A stretch of 64,000 nt of DNA from NCBI RefSeq assembly GCF_001619985.1, contig NW_017264202.1:682001-746000 (forward strand), given 5' to 3'. The notes below the pieces were generated by a model. It searched no databases and was not told the origin of the DNA. It saw nothing but the letters and a program-made list of their open reading frames with translations. This document shows, piece after piece, positions 1 to 9,060 of this stretch. The stretch is from Xylona heveae TC161 (Eukaryota; Ascomycota; Xylonomycetes; Xylonales; Xylonaceae). Positions within the stretch are counted from its first letter, which is position 1, and every line of letters begins with the position of its first letter. The position numbers were made by a program, and so were the translations under genes.

Positions 1-478
1 ACAGTGCTAGGCAGGAGAGGCTGGGAGTGGGAATGCCTCGATCTCGAGATTGCTTGAGTCGCGCTCGCAATTGATGTCTGTTCTGTGGCCGACTCTATCG
101 GGGAGTGTGTCGGGCGATCTGTGGGATTTCTGGCTTGTGGCGACAGTCGTGGGCCATGTGCGCTGAGTCCGCACAGAGCCACATCCAGTTGATCGCTGCG
201 GCGACGATTGTTGGCGAGTCGTCCTGGTGATGATAGATCCTGCCCAAGGTCATGGTAGAAGTTGAACGGGTCATTCTGGGGGCTTAGCAAATTCGGGCGC
301 GCTTCCCTCTGATCCTACAGGGAAGATGCGGTCAATGCAAGTCGCTAGAGATGCATAATCGCACGCCTCACGTTTCTTCTCCGTAGACGCGTGCAAAGGT
401 TGGCAAACTTACCGTCATACAGGCCAGGACATCCTTTTTCAGCTGAGAAAAATCGACACTATCGGTTTGCGTATCCAT
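1..478 (-). CDS. 5' part of an unknown gene, cut by the left edge
   Basis: A reading frame on the minus strand starts at the ATG at 478-476. Exon 1 (478-413) encodes 22 residues beginning MDTQTDSVDFSQLKKDV and ends at a GTAAGT donor. A 98-bp intron (412-315) ends CTGTAG, and exon 2 runs from 314 to the edge without a stop for about 104 codons, in the same phase. The protein so far is polar and rich in Ser, Pro, Arg and Gln (for example RSRHSHSQPLLPS near the edge), like the disordered N-terminus of a regulatory protein. No domain is visible, so no function is proposed. The perfect donor, the phase match and the open second exon make a real gene likely. The rest lies outside the window. Confidence 0.6.
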
Positions 479-780
479 TGTCATGCTGCATTGCGTCCGT
501 ATAGTGTTGGACATGCAATTTAGTCAATGCTCTTTCAGTCAAATTGTAATAATTAGACGCCTCGATTCGTGAGGCGCGCCTCAGTCTAAATTGCTTTCCG
601 CATTGGGTAACGTCCAGTGTCGCGTGTTCATGTGCTCGCATTTAATGACTTCAACGATAGCACCGCCTTCATTACTCTCGGTTTCAATGGTTTTATTTTC
701 ATCCGTTGAGCAATAATCTTTGGTCTCTTGCTGTAGAACTTTAGTTTCTCAATTATAAGATCCTCTAATAAGTGGGTTGC

Positions 781-810
781 AAAAAAATAAATAAATAAAT
801 AAATAAAAAT
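781..810. repeat. (TAAA)n microsatellite
   Basis: Five to six tandem ATAA/TAAA units flanked by A-runs, directly visible. Simple sequence in an AT-rich intergenic region. Confidence 0.9.
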
Positions 811-1178
811 TAAAACTGGGTGGTGGAGCATCTTTGGCCAGGCTAAATCAATTTACGCTTGCTCGGACTCATGTGTGAGTATTACCACGCGTAAATAATA
901 ATCCAAAAGCCCCGAAAATAAATACAAAAAAAAGACGAGGCAATTCAAAATTTGATAATCTGAGTTCCATGATTATTGTAATTCTTCAAACCTTTTAAAG
1001 TAATTTCAAGCTGACATGAAAGCATACTATCCAAACATAATGCAGCATGCTCCTTTGTTATCCCATTGAACAGGCATGCATTCATGTCGATCCAAAAATG
1101 GAGCAGCAGACCTGCTTCCTTTTAAGTGGCCTATACTATGAATCCTTAAGAAAGGCAAATATAAAAAAATTTTTATAT

Positions 1179-1199
1179 AAAAAAAAGTAATCCCAAAAA
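1179..1199 (-). terminator. Pol III terminator of tRNA-Cys
   Basis: On the tRNA strand a T5 run (1199-1195) begins five bases after the tRNA 3' end, followed by a T8 run (1186-1179). Runs of four or more T residues end RNA polymerase III transcription; the second run may serve as a backup. Confidence 0.7.
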
Positions 1200-1203
1200 G
1201 CTA

Positions 1204-1299
1204 AGCCCCCACGCTGATTCGAACAACGGACTTGTGGATGGTAGCTCAGCCGTATTCGGCTAACTGCAATCCAACACTCTACCACTGAGTTATGAGGGC
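1204..1299 (-). tRNA. tRNA-Cys (GCA) with a 24-nt intron
   Basis: The minus strand folds as a complete tRNA. The acceptor stem is GCCCTCA/TGGGGGC with discriminator T. The D-arm is ACTC-loop-GAGT. The anticodon GCA lies at 1267-1265. The T-arm CGTTG/CAGCG closes a TTCGAAT loop. A 24-nt intron sits after the base 3' of the anticodon (canonical 37/38 site) and contains its own AGCCG/CGGCT hairpin. The spliced tRNA is 72 nt without CCA. One outer anticodon-stem pair (27-43) is T-C, a mismatch. A T-run follows on the same strand, as expected for RNA polymerase III. The GCA anticodon and the fold give cysteine with high confidence; splicing would be by the tRNA endonuclease. Confidence 0.93.
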
Positions 1300-2029
1300 T
1301 GTACTTGTTGAAAGAGCCGAGGATATAATGAAATATATCCTGTATGCAAGTCAATCCTCAAATTGTCCCGCTGGTGAATCGTTTCGGCGAGAGCCAGTTT
1401 GACGTTTCTGACGCTGTCGACACAGGTATATAAGAAGTTCCTCGCGGGGTATAAAAGTAAAAATTCCACAGAAGAAGAGAAGGGGATTGTGGCCGACTTT
1501 TTTTTCCTGAACTTCTTATCGCATTGATGGAACATGGGGAAGACAACCCGGTTTTGGCAGAATTTTGAAACTCAGGTCCTTATTTTCATTGAGCTGTACT
1601 TTTTCATAGTCGTGTCCGATATAATATTTTCCTTATTCGAAAGTTGTATGGAGATACAATGCAATGTAGAGTACAAAAATAAAATACATGAAAAGAGTCT
1701 AAATGCTTGCGTTATGAACCCATAAAAGAGGTGATTGGGAGGTATAAATAACAGCAGAGAATTCACCACATCGATGCATTGAAATTCCCCTATTGGCGAC
1801 ATAGTATGTTCCGGTCCAGAGTTGTGGACAATATTGCGACAAGATATAACCATACCATGCCTATGGGCATGTGATGTGGCCCAGAAATAACCGCCTCCTG
1901 ACAAACATGCCATAGCTTTTTGTCCTGCTCCAGCGCCATGAACATCCATTCAGGCCCATCTTATAACTTTTGGCGCAACTCAAAGTAATGCCAATACGTC
2001 CACTCCTGGCTTTTGAAGCGGTCGAGTTT
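1300..2029. other. Intergenic, no supported gene
   Basis: Lies upstream of the tRNA and downstream of the bL27m gene. A minus-strand ATG frame from 1949 (MDVHGAGAGQKAMACLSGGG at its start) reads for 125 codons, but it has no recognisable domain and becomes AT-rich and hydrophobic toward its end. I do not call it a gene. Confidence 0.5.
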
Positions 2030-2962
2030 TTATCTCTTCAAGCCACGTCGCTCAGCGTTTCTGAGCTTCCGCTCGCCCAGCTTCCTCCACGCCACGAATC
2101 GGTCGCCGCGCTTGAACTTTGGTGTCTTGACACCAGCACGTTCAGCAGCACGGCCAATCTCCCAGTTAGCCTCACGGTACATATAACCGGGCCGTAACTC
2201 GAGTTGCATCGGCCGGCCCTTGCGGGCGGACTTCTTCGACCGACGAACGTCAACGACGGTGTTGCCCTTGGCAACAAGGTCATGGTCGACAGCACCCTCA
2301 ATATCAGCAAAGCCAGGATCCAGCGCCTTCGCCGCATCGGTTATTGGTAGGGCGTTCATGCCGAGTTTTCGCTTGCGCGCCGCATGCTGTGGGTATGGAA
2401 GGGTATCTTTACGGTCGAAAACAACGCCAATGTACTGGCGCTTAGGGTGCTTCAGGGGATCGCGGTAGTATTTGACGTAGCCGTGGGCAGTAGAGAAAAT
2501 CGTGTGGTCGCGGCCCATGCCACAGTTCTCGCCGGGGAACCAGTGGGTGCCGCGCTGGCGGAAAATGATGTTTCCGGGGATAACATATTGCTCTGATGCG
2601 TTTTAGTAATGGTTCGTACAAGAGAGTTCGACATTTGGGAAATGAATGGATAAAGAGAAACCAGTTTTAAGCAGATACAACGTACCTCCAGTCTTCTTTG
2701 CACCCAATCGCTTTCCGGGTCCGTCCTTGGCACCATTGGCGCGTCCGGATTGTGCGTGCGAGGCATTACGAGAGAAGATCAGCGACGGAGAGATCTTCGT
2801 GCTCGGCGCCCAATTTAATCGAGAAAGAATGGCTGAGTTGCTGCTACTTCTTTGCGGAGCAGGAGCGAAGGTGGAATATGAAGATGTTGACGAGGATGTT
2901 TGGCTCGTTGCCCGTTGGGCAATTGCCCGCATGCAGGGCCTCCCTACCCGGGGGAGAAGCAT
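2030..2962 (-). CDS. mrpl27: Mitochondrial large-subunit ribosomal protein bL27m
   Basis: Two exons, 2962-2686 and 2592-2030, joined across a 93-bp intron (GTACGT...CAG) in matching phase, give 279 residues. The N-terminus is Arg/Ser-rich with no acidic residues for over 40 positions, as in a mitochondrial presequence. The L27 core follows in canonical order: [19 protein letters not shown], then after the splice [16 protein letters not shown] and [16 protein letters not shown]27 sits near the peptidyl-transferase centre of the large subunit. The remaining 150 residues form the basic C-terminal extension usual in fungal mitochondrial L27, so the protein is about three times the bacterial length. 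The start at 2962 was chosen because the sequence after it looks like a targeting peptide; an upstream in-frame codon would add 14 residues. LCL2 is divergent, 303 bp away. Confidence 0.93.
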
Positions 2963-3265
2963 GATTGGATGTATGCAGGCGAATGCCTTGAGGGACGATG
3001 ACAATCAAAGCCCGATCGTGGAAGCTAGACCTCTTGTCAAGAGTCTGTGATAATGCGGTTCATCCACATCTTTTGGGCGATTTCCGAAATCGGTCACGTG
3101 CACTGAGTTTGTTGGTGGCGCACGGGCCAAGTGTATATCGAAGTCGACACGGTTGGCATAATTAACCACCTTGATTTATACTATTACACTGGGGCTTGTA
3201 TTTTCAACCAGTCAAACATATTATAGCAAGTTGAATTCAATTGGCTTATTGTTATTAGTGCAAAT

Positions 3266-3700
3266 ATGCGCTCTATCATTTCGCTCATAATATCTTTCCT
3301 TTGCCTTGCGCTCAGCGCGCAGGCTCAATTCCAATTCTTCGAGCAGATGTTTCAAGGCGGCGGACATGGGCATGCGCAGGCGCAGCCCCAGAACGTCGCG
3401 AGCGACTCGGATTGGTATCAGCGAACATATAATGAAGGTATGTATCTAAGAGCTATTCCCTGGGTTCGGCATCTGTCTCAAGATCACTTGCGCTGACGCA
3501 ATCTAGCCCACTGCACAAACTACCTTTGCCCGGGAACTCTCTCGTGTGTGCATTTCCCACATCATTGCCCCTGTGCATGGCCGTCGAATGAAGACAAGAT
3601 CGAATTGGGCGAGGGCAGTGCCGTTTGCGCATCCAAAGGCGGATACAAAGCAGGAGAAATGGCCCGCAAGGTCGAGCTGGCTAGAAAGGGCTTATTATGA
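3266..3700 (+). CDS. lcl2: Long chronological lifespan protein 2 (LCL2 family)
   Basis: Exon 1 is 3266-3437 and exon 2 is 3507-3700, with a 69-bp intron (GTATGT...TAG); the product is 121 residues. Residues 1-20 are a clear signal peptide (hydrophobic core [12 protein letters not shown], then AQA-QF). The mature part has the fungal LCL2 pattern: an aromatic FQFFEQMF start, a His/Gln-rich spacer, then a conserved Cys-rich section ([44 protein letters not shown]). Proteins of this family are annotated as probable components of ER-associated degradation, linked to yeast chronological lifespan. It is likely secretory or ER-lumenal. Without the splice the frame stops shortly after the first exon, which supports the intron. 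Confidence 0.92.
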
Positions 3701-4215
3701 TTTTTTTGAAGGCACTCGTGCCATTTTTGATATATGCATAGATTTAGAACGCATGGCCCCGGAGTTGAACCAGCTTTAGGCAGTTATTTGGATTCATTAG
3801 CACTGCGTTTTGCAGCACAGAGCAGGCGGTTGTTCGATTCTGAGCCTGGCGTATGCTCATGGCGCCTGGTGCTCCTCAATTAGACCACCGAACGAGGCTT
3901 TTCCTAGGATAGATATTCAACTGAAAACTATAATTAAAGAGTCTCTTAAACCAAATATATTGAATTTAAGTAAATATCTCCTATAAATTCATGTCATGCA
4001 GCCTAGGCAGCTTCTCTCATATCCGTCATTGGCCTTTGGACGCTGAAGCTGGACGTGTCCGAAAAAGGAAATATAGGCGAAAACCATAGATTTGCCGCTC
4101 CGTCAAAAGTTTCCCATGAAGCGCTACCGAAATCTATCAGCCATCGCAAAATATTCGACCTCCAACGTCCTCGTTCAATCCGTCGCAGAAAAACCCCTCC
4201 CAAAAAGCCGTCAAT
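3701..4215. other. Intergenic between LCL2 and NOP10
   Basis: Holds the 3' end of LCL2 and the promoter and 5' UTR of NOP10. No coding frame or defined element was identified. Confidence 0.5.
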
Positions 4216-4831
4216 ATGCATCTCATGTACACTATGTCGCCCGAGGGCAAGCGCGTCTACACCCTCAAGAAGGTCAAGGATGGCGAGGTCACCAAGTCCG
4301 CCCACCCTGCCCGTTTCTCTCCCGACGACAAGTACTCAAGGTGAGATTTTACACCGATTTTTCTAAACCATTTGGAGTTGGAGCCGCATTCTCAAGACCC
4401 TATGCGCGAATATCTTGTCAATGCGGTTTGAAGTGCAGGGTTTTTTCTTTAAAAAGTATGTTGGCACAGGCTAATGCGGGTTATTTTCCAGACATCGGGT
4501 TACCCTTAAGAAGCGCTACGGTCTGCTTCTGACGCAGCAGAGTACGTTCCAGACTTTCTCTTATTTCTGATTTCTATTTTCGGTCGATCCGGGCGGGTTA
4601 TAAGACAAATTGTGCTCTTGGGCTCCGAGGTCTTGACTATCCCTGCGATACCTACAGGAGTCTCTACCGGGGCAGCTACGTCGTCTTACAAGACCCGTTG
4701 GTCTTCTGCATGACAGAACTGGCGGAATCACATTTTGTTTGAATATATGGCGCAGGAAGGATTTATCCTATTATTGAACCGATACTGACTGCCTTTCGCA
4801 CACAGACAACGCTAAGGCTGCCACCTCCTAA
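4216..4831 (+). CDS. nop10: H/ACA ribonucleoprotein subunit NOP10
   Basis: Exon 1 (4216-4340) and exon 2 (4492-4541) encode [20 protein letters not shown], then [15 protein letters not shown], then [16 protein letters not shown], which is near-diagnostic for NOP10. The protein helps assemble H/ACA snoRNPs that pseudouridylate rRNA in the nucleolus. The C-terminus is less certain. A donor AGAGTACGT at 4541/4542 pairs with an acceptor at 4805, with a CTGAC branch-like site before it, to give exon 3 (4806-4831) encoding NAKAATS and 66 residues in total, the family's usual length. If this 264-bp intron is not removed, the frame ends at 4570 with a different short tail. I prefer the three-exon model. 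NOB1 is convergent. Confidence 0.9.
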
Positions 4832-5290
4832 ATCTTTCCAGACACCTCAATGTGACGTAAAAGACGGAATAGGCAGGCGGTTGGGAAACAATCTCCTTCA
4901 GTTATTTTTTTGGGCGTTGGTGTTCGGGAACGAAGATGGCTCGAAAAGCTTTGTTTATACCGGGTGTTCAGAATAACATGTAGAGAGGCATGGAATTACT
5001 CCGTCCACCTTCGCATCTCTCCTGGAAAAAGACCGTTTTTGACTTTTCTTTCAATGAATTGACTCTGTTTAAACCTCAAAATCATGCTTTTGTGATTCCT
5101 ACATAACGTATATGACAAGTGTACGAATTTTCCCAAATCTGACCAACGCCTTGATTGGACAACGATATCAAGGGCCCAAGAATTCAAGCGAAATAGCAAA
5201 AGAAATCCTATCATGACTACCCACAAAAGACTTATGCAATGCACGCAAACAAGCTAAAAATCCTCCCAAAATCCATAATCGCGGCCTTAA
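4832..5290. other. Intergenic between convergent NOP10 and NOB1
   Basis: Contains the 3' UTRs of both genes. No gene or repeat of note. Confidence 0.5.
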
Positions 5291-6634
5291 TTACCTCTTT
5301 CTTGAATTGACATTTCTGCCAGCTCCAACCCGGATCCTTCCACCGCTGGAAGCCCTCTCCCCCGTCAGAATACCGGGCAGAAAGTCGTCATCCATCAAGT
5401 TTCTCTCCCGGCGAGCTTGTCTTTCTTGCGTCGTCTTTGCTGTAATGTACTCTTTCTGATCCTCGGCCAAGAGGAGGGACTGTCCCCAGCCGCCTTTGCC
5501 GCCACCAGACGTGATCTTGCCGTTAGCAGAGCCGGCAACGGGTTTCGGGATACTGTATTTCTCGCCCCGTGTGTTCCACTGCATGTTCTTCTTAAGATGC
5601 AGCTTGAACTCGCCCGTTTGTTGGTTTGTGGTGCACGATACGCGGGTTAGTGTCGGCTTGCCGCACCTGGGACAGAATTGCTTCGACATATCTTTACAGA
5701 TTTGGAAGCAGGCGTGGCAGCGGAGGACATAAGTCTTTACCTGCTTGACGCGCTGCAAGGAAGGTGAAAGAAGATTCAGATTTACCTGCAGAAGAACGTT
5801 CTGCATAGCAAAATCGGACGTGATGGTTGCCACTTGCATCGTCTTGGGCTCGGGGCCAGATGCAACGGCGGTCTCGGCATCCTTAGCCTGCCGCTTCTTG
5901 ATATTCGAAGGTGTGATCCAACCTCCATCAGATTCGGATCCAGAGTCCGCCTCTACCTCCTGCTTGGCAGCAGATTTTTCCTCAGCAGGCTTTTCAGGAA
6001 TAGACTTGGGCTCGTTCTGGGCTTCGGACGAAATATGGGTGTCGCTTAATCCTTGAGTAATTTGTTCCGTGGTGGCAGTTTTGGTATCCGCGGCCAAATT
6101 CGAGGGTGTCTGTTCCGATTCCGGCTTTTCTTTCGTCTCGTCATTTTGGGGTTCCTGCTGTGCAGAAGCGCTCTCTGAAGCAGTGCAAGCCTGTTCGGAT
6201 GCCTCGGCCTTCTGATCTCCTTCAGCAGCGGGTTGTTCGCCTTCCGTCTTCTTCACCGGAGGGGATCCGTTCACACGCTTCTGGCCAGGAACCCTTCTTA
6301 GCCGCCAATCGCCTTCATTTCGCTCGCACTCAATTTCATAGGCCAATGCGAGGATGTAGATATCAGGTTTGCTCAGAACAGCCAGATCACCGGTTCGACG
6401 TGAGAAATCTTGAATGAACTTGATGCTTTCGGGCTTCGGATGCCGGAGAGTTAGAAATGGAAGGAGCGTAGTCTCGATTCTTGTCCGTGCTGCCTGGTCT
6501 CGAATTTCGGAAATGATCGAGGGGACAGTGACAAGTTGTTCAGATTGGGCGAGAAGCGTCGACACGGCAGGCTCATTTTTGATGATCGGTCCTGCATCAA
6601 GGATGACAGTGTGGACTTTTTTCGGAGTATCCAT
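5291..6634 (-). CDS. nob1: 20S pre-rRNA endonuclease NOB1
   Basis: A single exon of 447 residues. NOB1 cuts 20S pre-rRNA at site D to form the mature 18S 3' end in cytoplasmic pre-40S particles. The PIN nuclease domain starts at once (KVHTVILDAGPIIKNEP) with acidic residues spaced as in the family, including SRRTGDLAVLSKPDIYILAL. An acidic Glu/Ala/Gln-rich linker (about residues 130-270) follows. Then come the NOB1 core (FAMQNVLLQVNLNLL), a four-Cys zinc ribbon (RCHACFQICKDM then FCPRCGKPTL) and a Gly/Arg-rich tail ending NSRKR. The start was placed at the MDTPKK methionine because the in-frame extension upstream is not family-like. Its promoter lies to the right, toward a gene-poor region. 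Confidence 0.95.
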   Translation of the reverse strand: MDTPKKVHTVILDAGPIIKNEPAVSTLLAQSEQLVTVPSIISEIRDQAARTRIETTLLPFLTLRHPKPESIKFIQDFSRRTGDLAVLSKPDIYILALAYEIECERNEGDWRLRRVPGQKRVNGSPPVKKTEGEQPAAEGDQKAEASEQACTASESASAQQEPQNDETKEKPESEQTPSNLAADTKTATTEQITQGLSDTHISSEAQNEPKSIPEKPAEEKSAAKQEVEADSGSESDGGWITPSNIKKRQAKDAETAVASGPEPKTMQVATITSDFAMQNVLLQVNLNLLSPSLQRVKQVKTYVLRCHACFQICKDMSKQFCPRCGKPTLTRVSCTTNQQTGEFKLHLKKNMQWNTRGEKYSIPKPVAGSANGKITSGGGKGGWGQSLLLAEDQKEYITAKTTQERQARRERNLMDDDFLPGILTGERASSGGRIRVGAGRNVNSRKR

Positions 6635-7447
6635 ATTTACTTCAAGTAGATATCTCCTTGGGTTGAGTATATCTGAAGTGGTGGCAGGAGGGTTTTGTGC
6701 GGGGGTGTTTGTCGAGGAAATTCTGCGGATTGAACAAGAGTTGGTGGATCTTTTTCTCTCACCGCCTTCGCGCCTTCCCTCCGAGGGGCTCGTTCGAAAG
6801 ATTTTACGGCTCGTTACAACGTCCAACAACGCAACTCTGCCCCGCTAACATCGTTGACATCAACATCAGTAATCTTCTATATCCAGATCCTAATTATTTG
6901 GCTGACCCCGCTGAGATTGATGGACTTTAGAAATAATGATTTCATGTCCTTCTCGATAATCTAGGCTCTTGAATAATGCTGTCATTATGTGGTTTTACAG
7001 CGAGATCTGGAACGAAACAGTTCAGGTTGGCTGGCTGTCACATGCTCTTTGCCTTTCAGTCGTGATTTCTTCTGTTAATTGTTTTGTTCGGCTGGGCTGG
7101 CCTGACATAACCGTTCTCATCAATGGCCACCAAATTATTTGCGTAGCAGGATGATGTCCCCAGTAAGGCCTGAATCTACGCTATAGTGCTGGCATCATTA
7201 ACAGCGCTAGTACCTCTGCTTACAGGCCTAAGTCTTACTGTATCTCGATCCCCAACGACCCGAAAGCTTTCTAGAAACCTGATCTGCCGGTTTGTTTCTT
7301 GCAAAGAATACTCGTGGTGGGATGGTTCTACAGTAAAACCCAACACTAGTAGATCTACCGCTTTCAAGTGAAAATGATGCAGTTGAAGCGTCATTGTCGA
7401 GAATGAAGTGTATCCGTTTCTGAAAAAGCAGCGCGCTAAGTTGGCGA
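6635..7447. other. Intergenic upstream of NOB1
   Basis: Promoter side of NOB1, with no supported gene. Short frames on both strands have no family features. Confidence 0.45.
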
Positions 7448-9060
7448 GTGAACCTCACTGGTTTCGAAGAATCAAGTCATCATCTTCAATATCATCTCCG
7501 CGAGATCAAGTCTAGACACATGGCGGAGGCGGAGGAGTATTTGCAAAGATACATGGCCCAGGCGCGGAGTCCCGGAGGGGCCGAACAATGTGACATCGCC
7601 AACGGCGCCAGCGGGAGACCACTGATTCAGTAACCGTAGGTAAAGGGGGATCTAACCAACCGTGATGAGCTAGTTAACGATCGAATACGTGTCTTATGCA
7701 GAATTGCCGCCATTTTCAGGCTCTCGCCAAGAAGAATAAGCGCCAATGCCGGACATGTTTCCGCATGCAACCAGCAGAAACAAGAGCCAAGAACAACATG
7801 GGTAATTTCCACCGAGCCTTTTCTCTGAATAGTAATGCTTTGGTCACAAGAGAACAAAAAGATACTCCTGTAGCGTAGTTCAAATTGATATAGCATACAG
7901 TGGTTTCTGGAATTCTTTAGTTCGGCTGCCAGATATATAGAGGAGCAGCAGTCGCGTAGACCTCTGCCTGGGAAATGTTGTTTATCACATTATTATGGCC
8001 TATCTTAGTCTCTCTAAGCATCAAGTCCAATAAGTGCAACGATGTATCGTTGAGATCGCCTTAAGCACATTCAAGGGTCGAAGTTCAGGTGGAACTACAC
8101 TGCGGATCTTCCCGCATAGTTTACCGCTGAATTTCAGGGGTTTCCTGCTTGGCGAGACCCTACGCCACAACACCAAGGACTGTGCCACCGTGAGTTTCCT
8201 TCAGTACCGCACTTTTGCACGACAGGAGCTGATGAACATCTAAAATTGTCGTAGCTGCGGAATGTTTGATCTCTGCGAATGTTGCTTCGAGGCAGGTCAT
8301 AGCTGTGAGAAAGATTCCCACGCCATGGTTGTCAGTTTCTGCGCTGTTGACTGTTCCGCCAAATCTCTCGCGGCTGGCGACTGCGAGCGCATTGTCCGAG
8401 AAAGGTTATAAGTATCAATGGGCAATTTGTAATGAGTGTGGGGCAGCTGCTAAACAAGGACGACTCTACCGTAAGTGCTGGATTTTCCATGCTGTCGCTG
8501 ATGTCTCAGCTGACAAGTAATTTTGCCAGACTGCTGCAATTGAGAGGGGGATGAGCTCGAAATATGCCACGCTTGCTGTATATGCGAGCGGAGTTCGATT
8601 CGGCTTCCCTGCCAAGCACACACCCCAATTGCTCTTCGCAGGGGATATTTACCCACGTCAAAAGGGCCTGAGCCAAGCTTAAATCAACTGCTCATCTCGT
8701 GTAATGAGACCCAGCAAGACGTCCTGTAGCTCCACTGCAAGTAACCCATTCCGTGGAGACTTTTTCTGGCTTCGGATTGAGTAATCTTCTGCACATTCTG
8801 TCCATCGGGTCACAGCCTGGCCTACAGCGACTACTTCGACAGACTGTTCCCAATGCGATAATGATTGACTGTAATGTTTGCATGACTTGCTAGCGTGGCG
8901 CATCTGAGCAAAGCAAAATGACGGGATACCCTGCTCGAAGCTGCAGGTCCTGCGTCTGCCATGGCACAGTTTCCGCCTCGCATTCTATCGGACCGACATC
9001 AGCGACAACATTGGTCAGTTAGTTGGTGAAAAGGGGGATGAGGGCAGCGTTCGATGACTA
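7448..9060 (+). pseudogene. Decayed ZZ-type zinc-finger gene
   Basis: Several ZZ-finger-like blocks occur in order on the plus strand but not in one frame. Block 1 (about 8158-8320) reads LRHNTKDCAT and then, after a possible intron, CGMFDLCECCFEAGHSC with a following His, the classic second half of a ZZ finger; joining the two leaves a one-base phase error. Block 2 (about 8400-8600) reads YQWAICNECGAA, LY, then an HCCN run and EGDELEICHACC, with an in-frame stop between the Cys pairs. Block 3 (about 8695-8855) keeps only CNETQQDVL and CTFCPSGHSL with three stops. A short frame at 7519-7633 (MAEAEEYLQRYMAQARSPGG) could be an upstream exon. ZZ fingers bind two zinc ions and mediate protein contacts. 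This looks like a dead host gene; an unusual intron pattern could rescue part of it, but not block 3. Confidence 0.5.

Larger units (their letters stand above)
479..1203. other. Intergenic, no gene seen
   Basis: This is the upstream region of the partial gene on the left and the downstream side of the tRNA. It is AT-rich, with a TAAA microsatellite at about 781-810 and several A-runs. No coding frame stands out on either strand. Confidence 0.6.

Noticed and set aside
3820-3860. GTTCGATTC resembling a tRNA T-loop
   Set aside because: No acceptor, D or anticodon stems can be built around it.
5750-5790. A 33-nt GTAAAT...TTGCAG segment inside NOB1 that looks like an intron
   Set aside because: It is too short to splice, is a multiple of three, and encodes VNLNLLSPSLQ, which matches the conserved NOB1 core.
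5745-6848. Several plus-strand frames opposite NOB1
   Set aside because: Antisense shadows of a well-supported gene.
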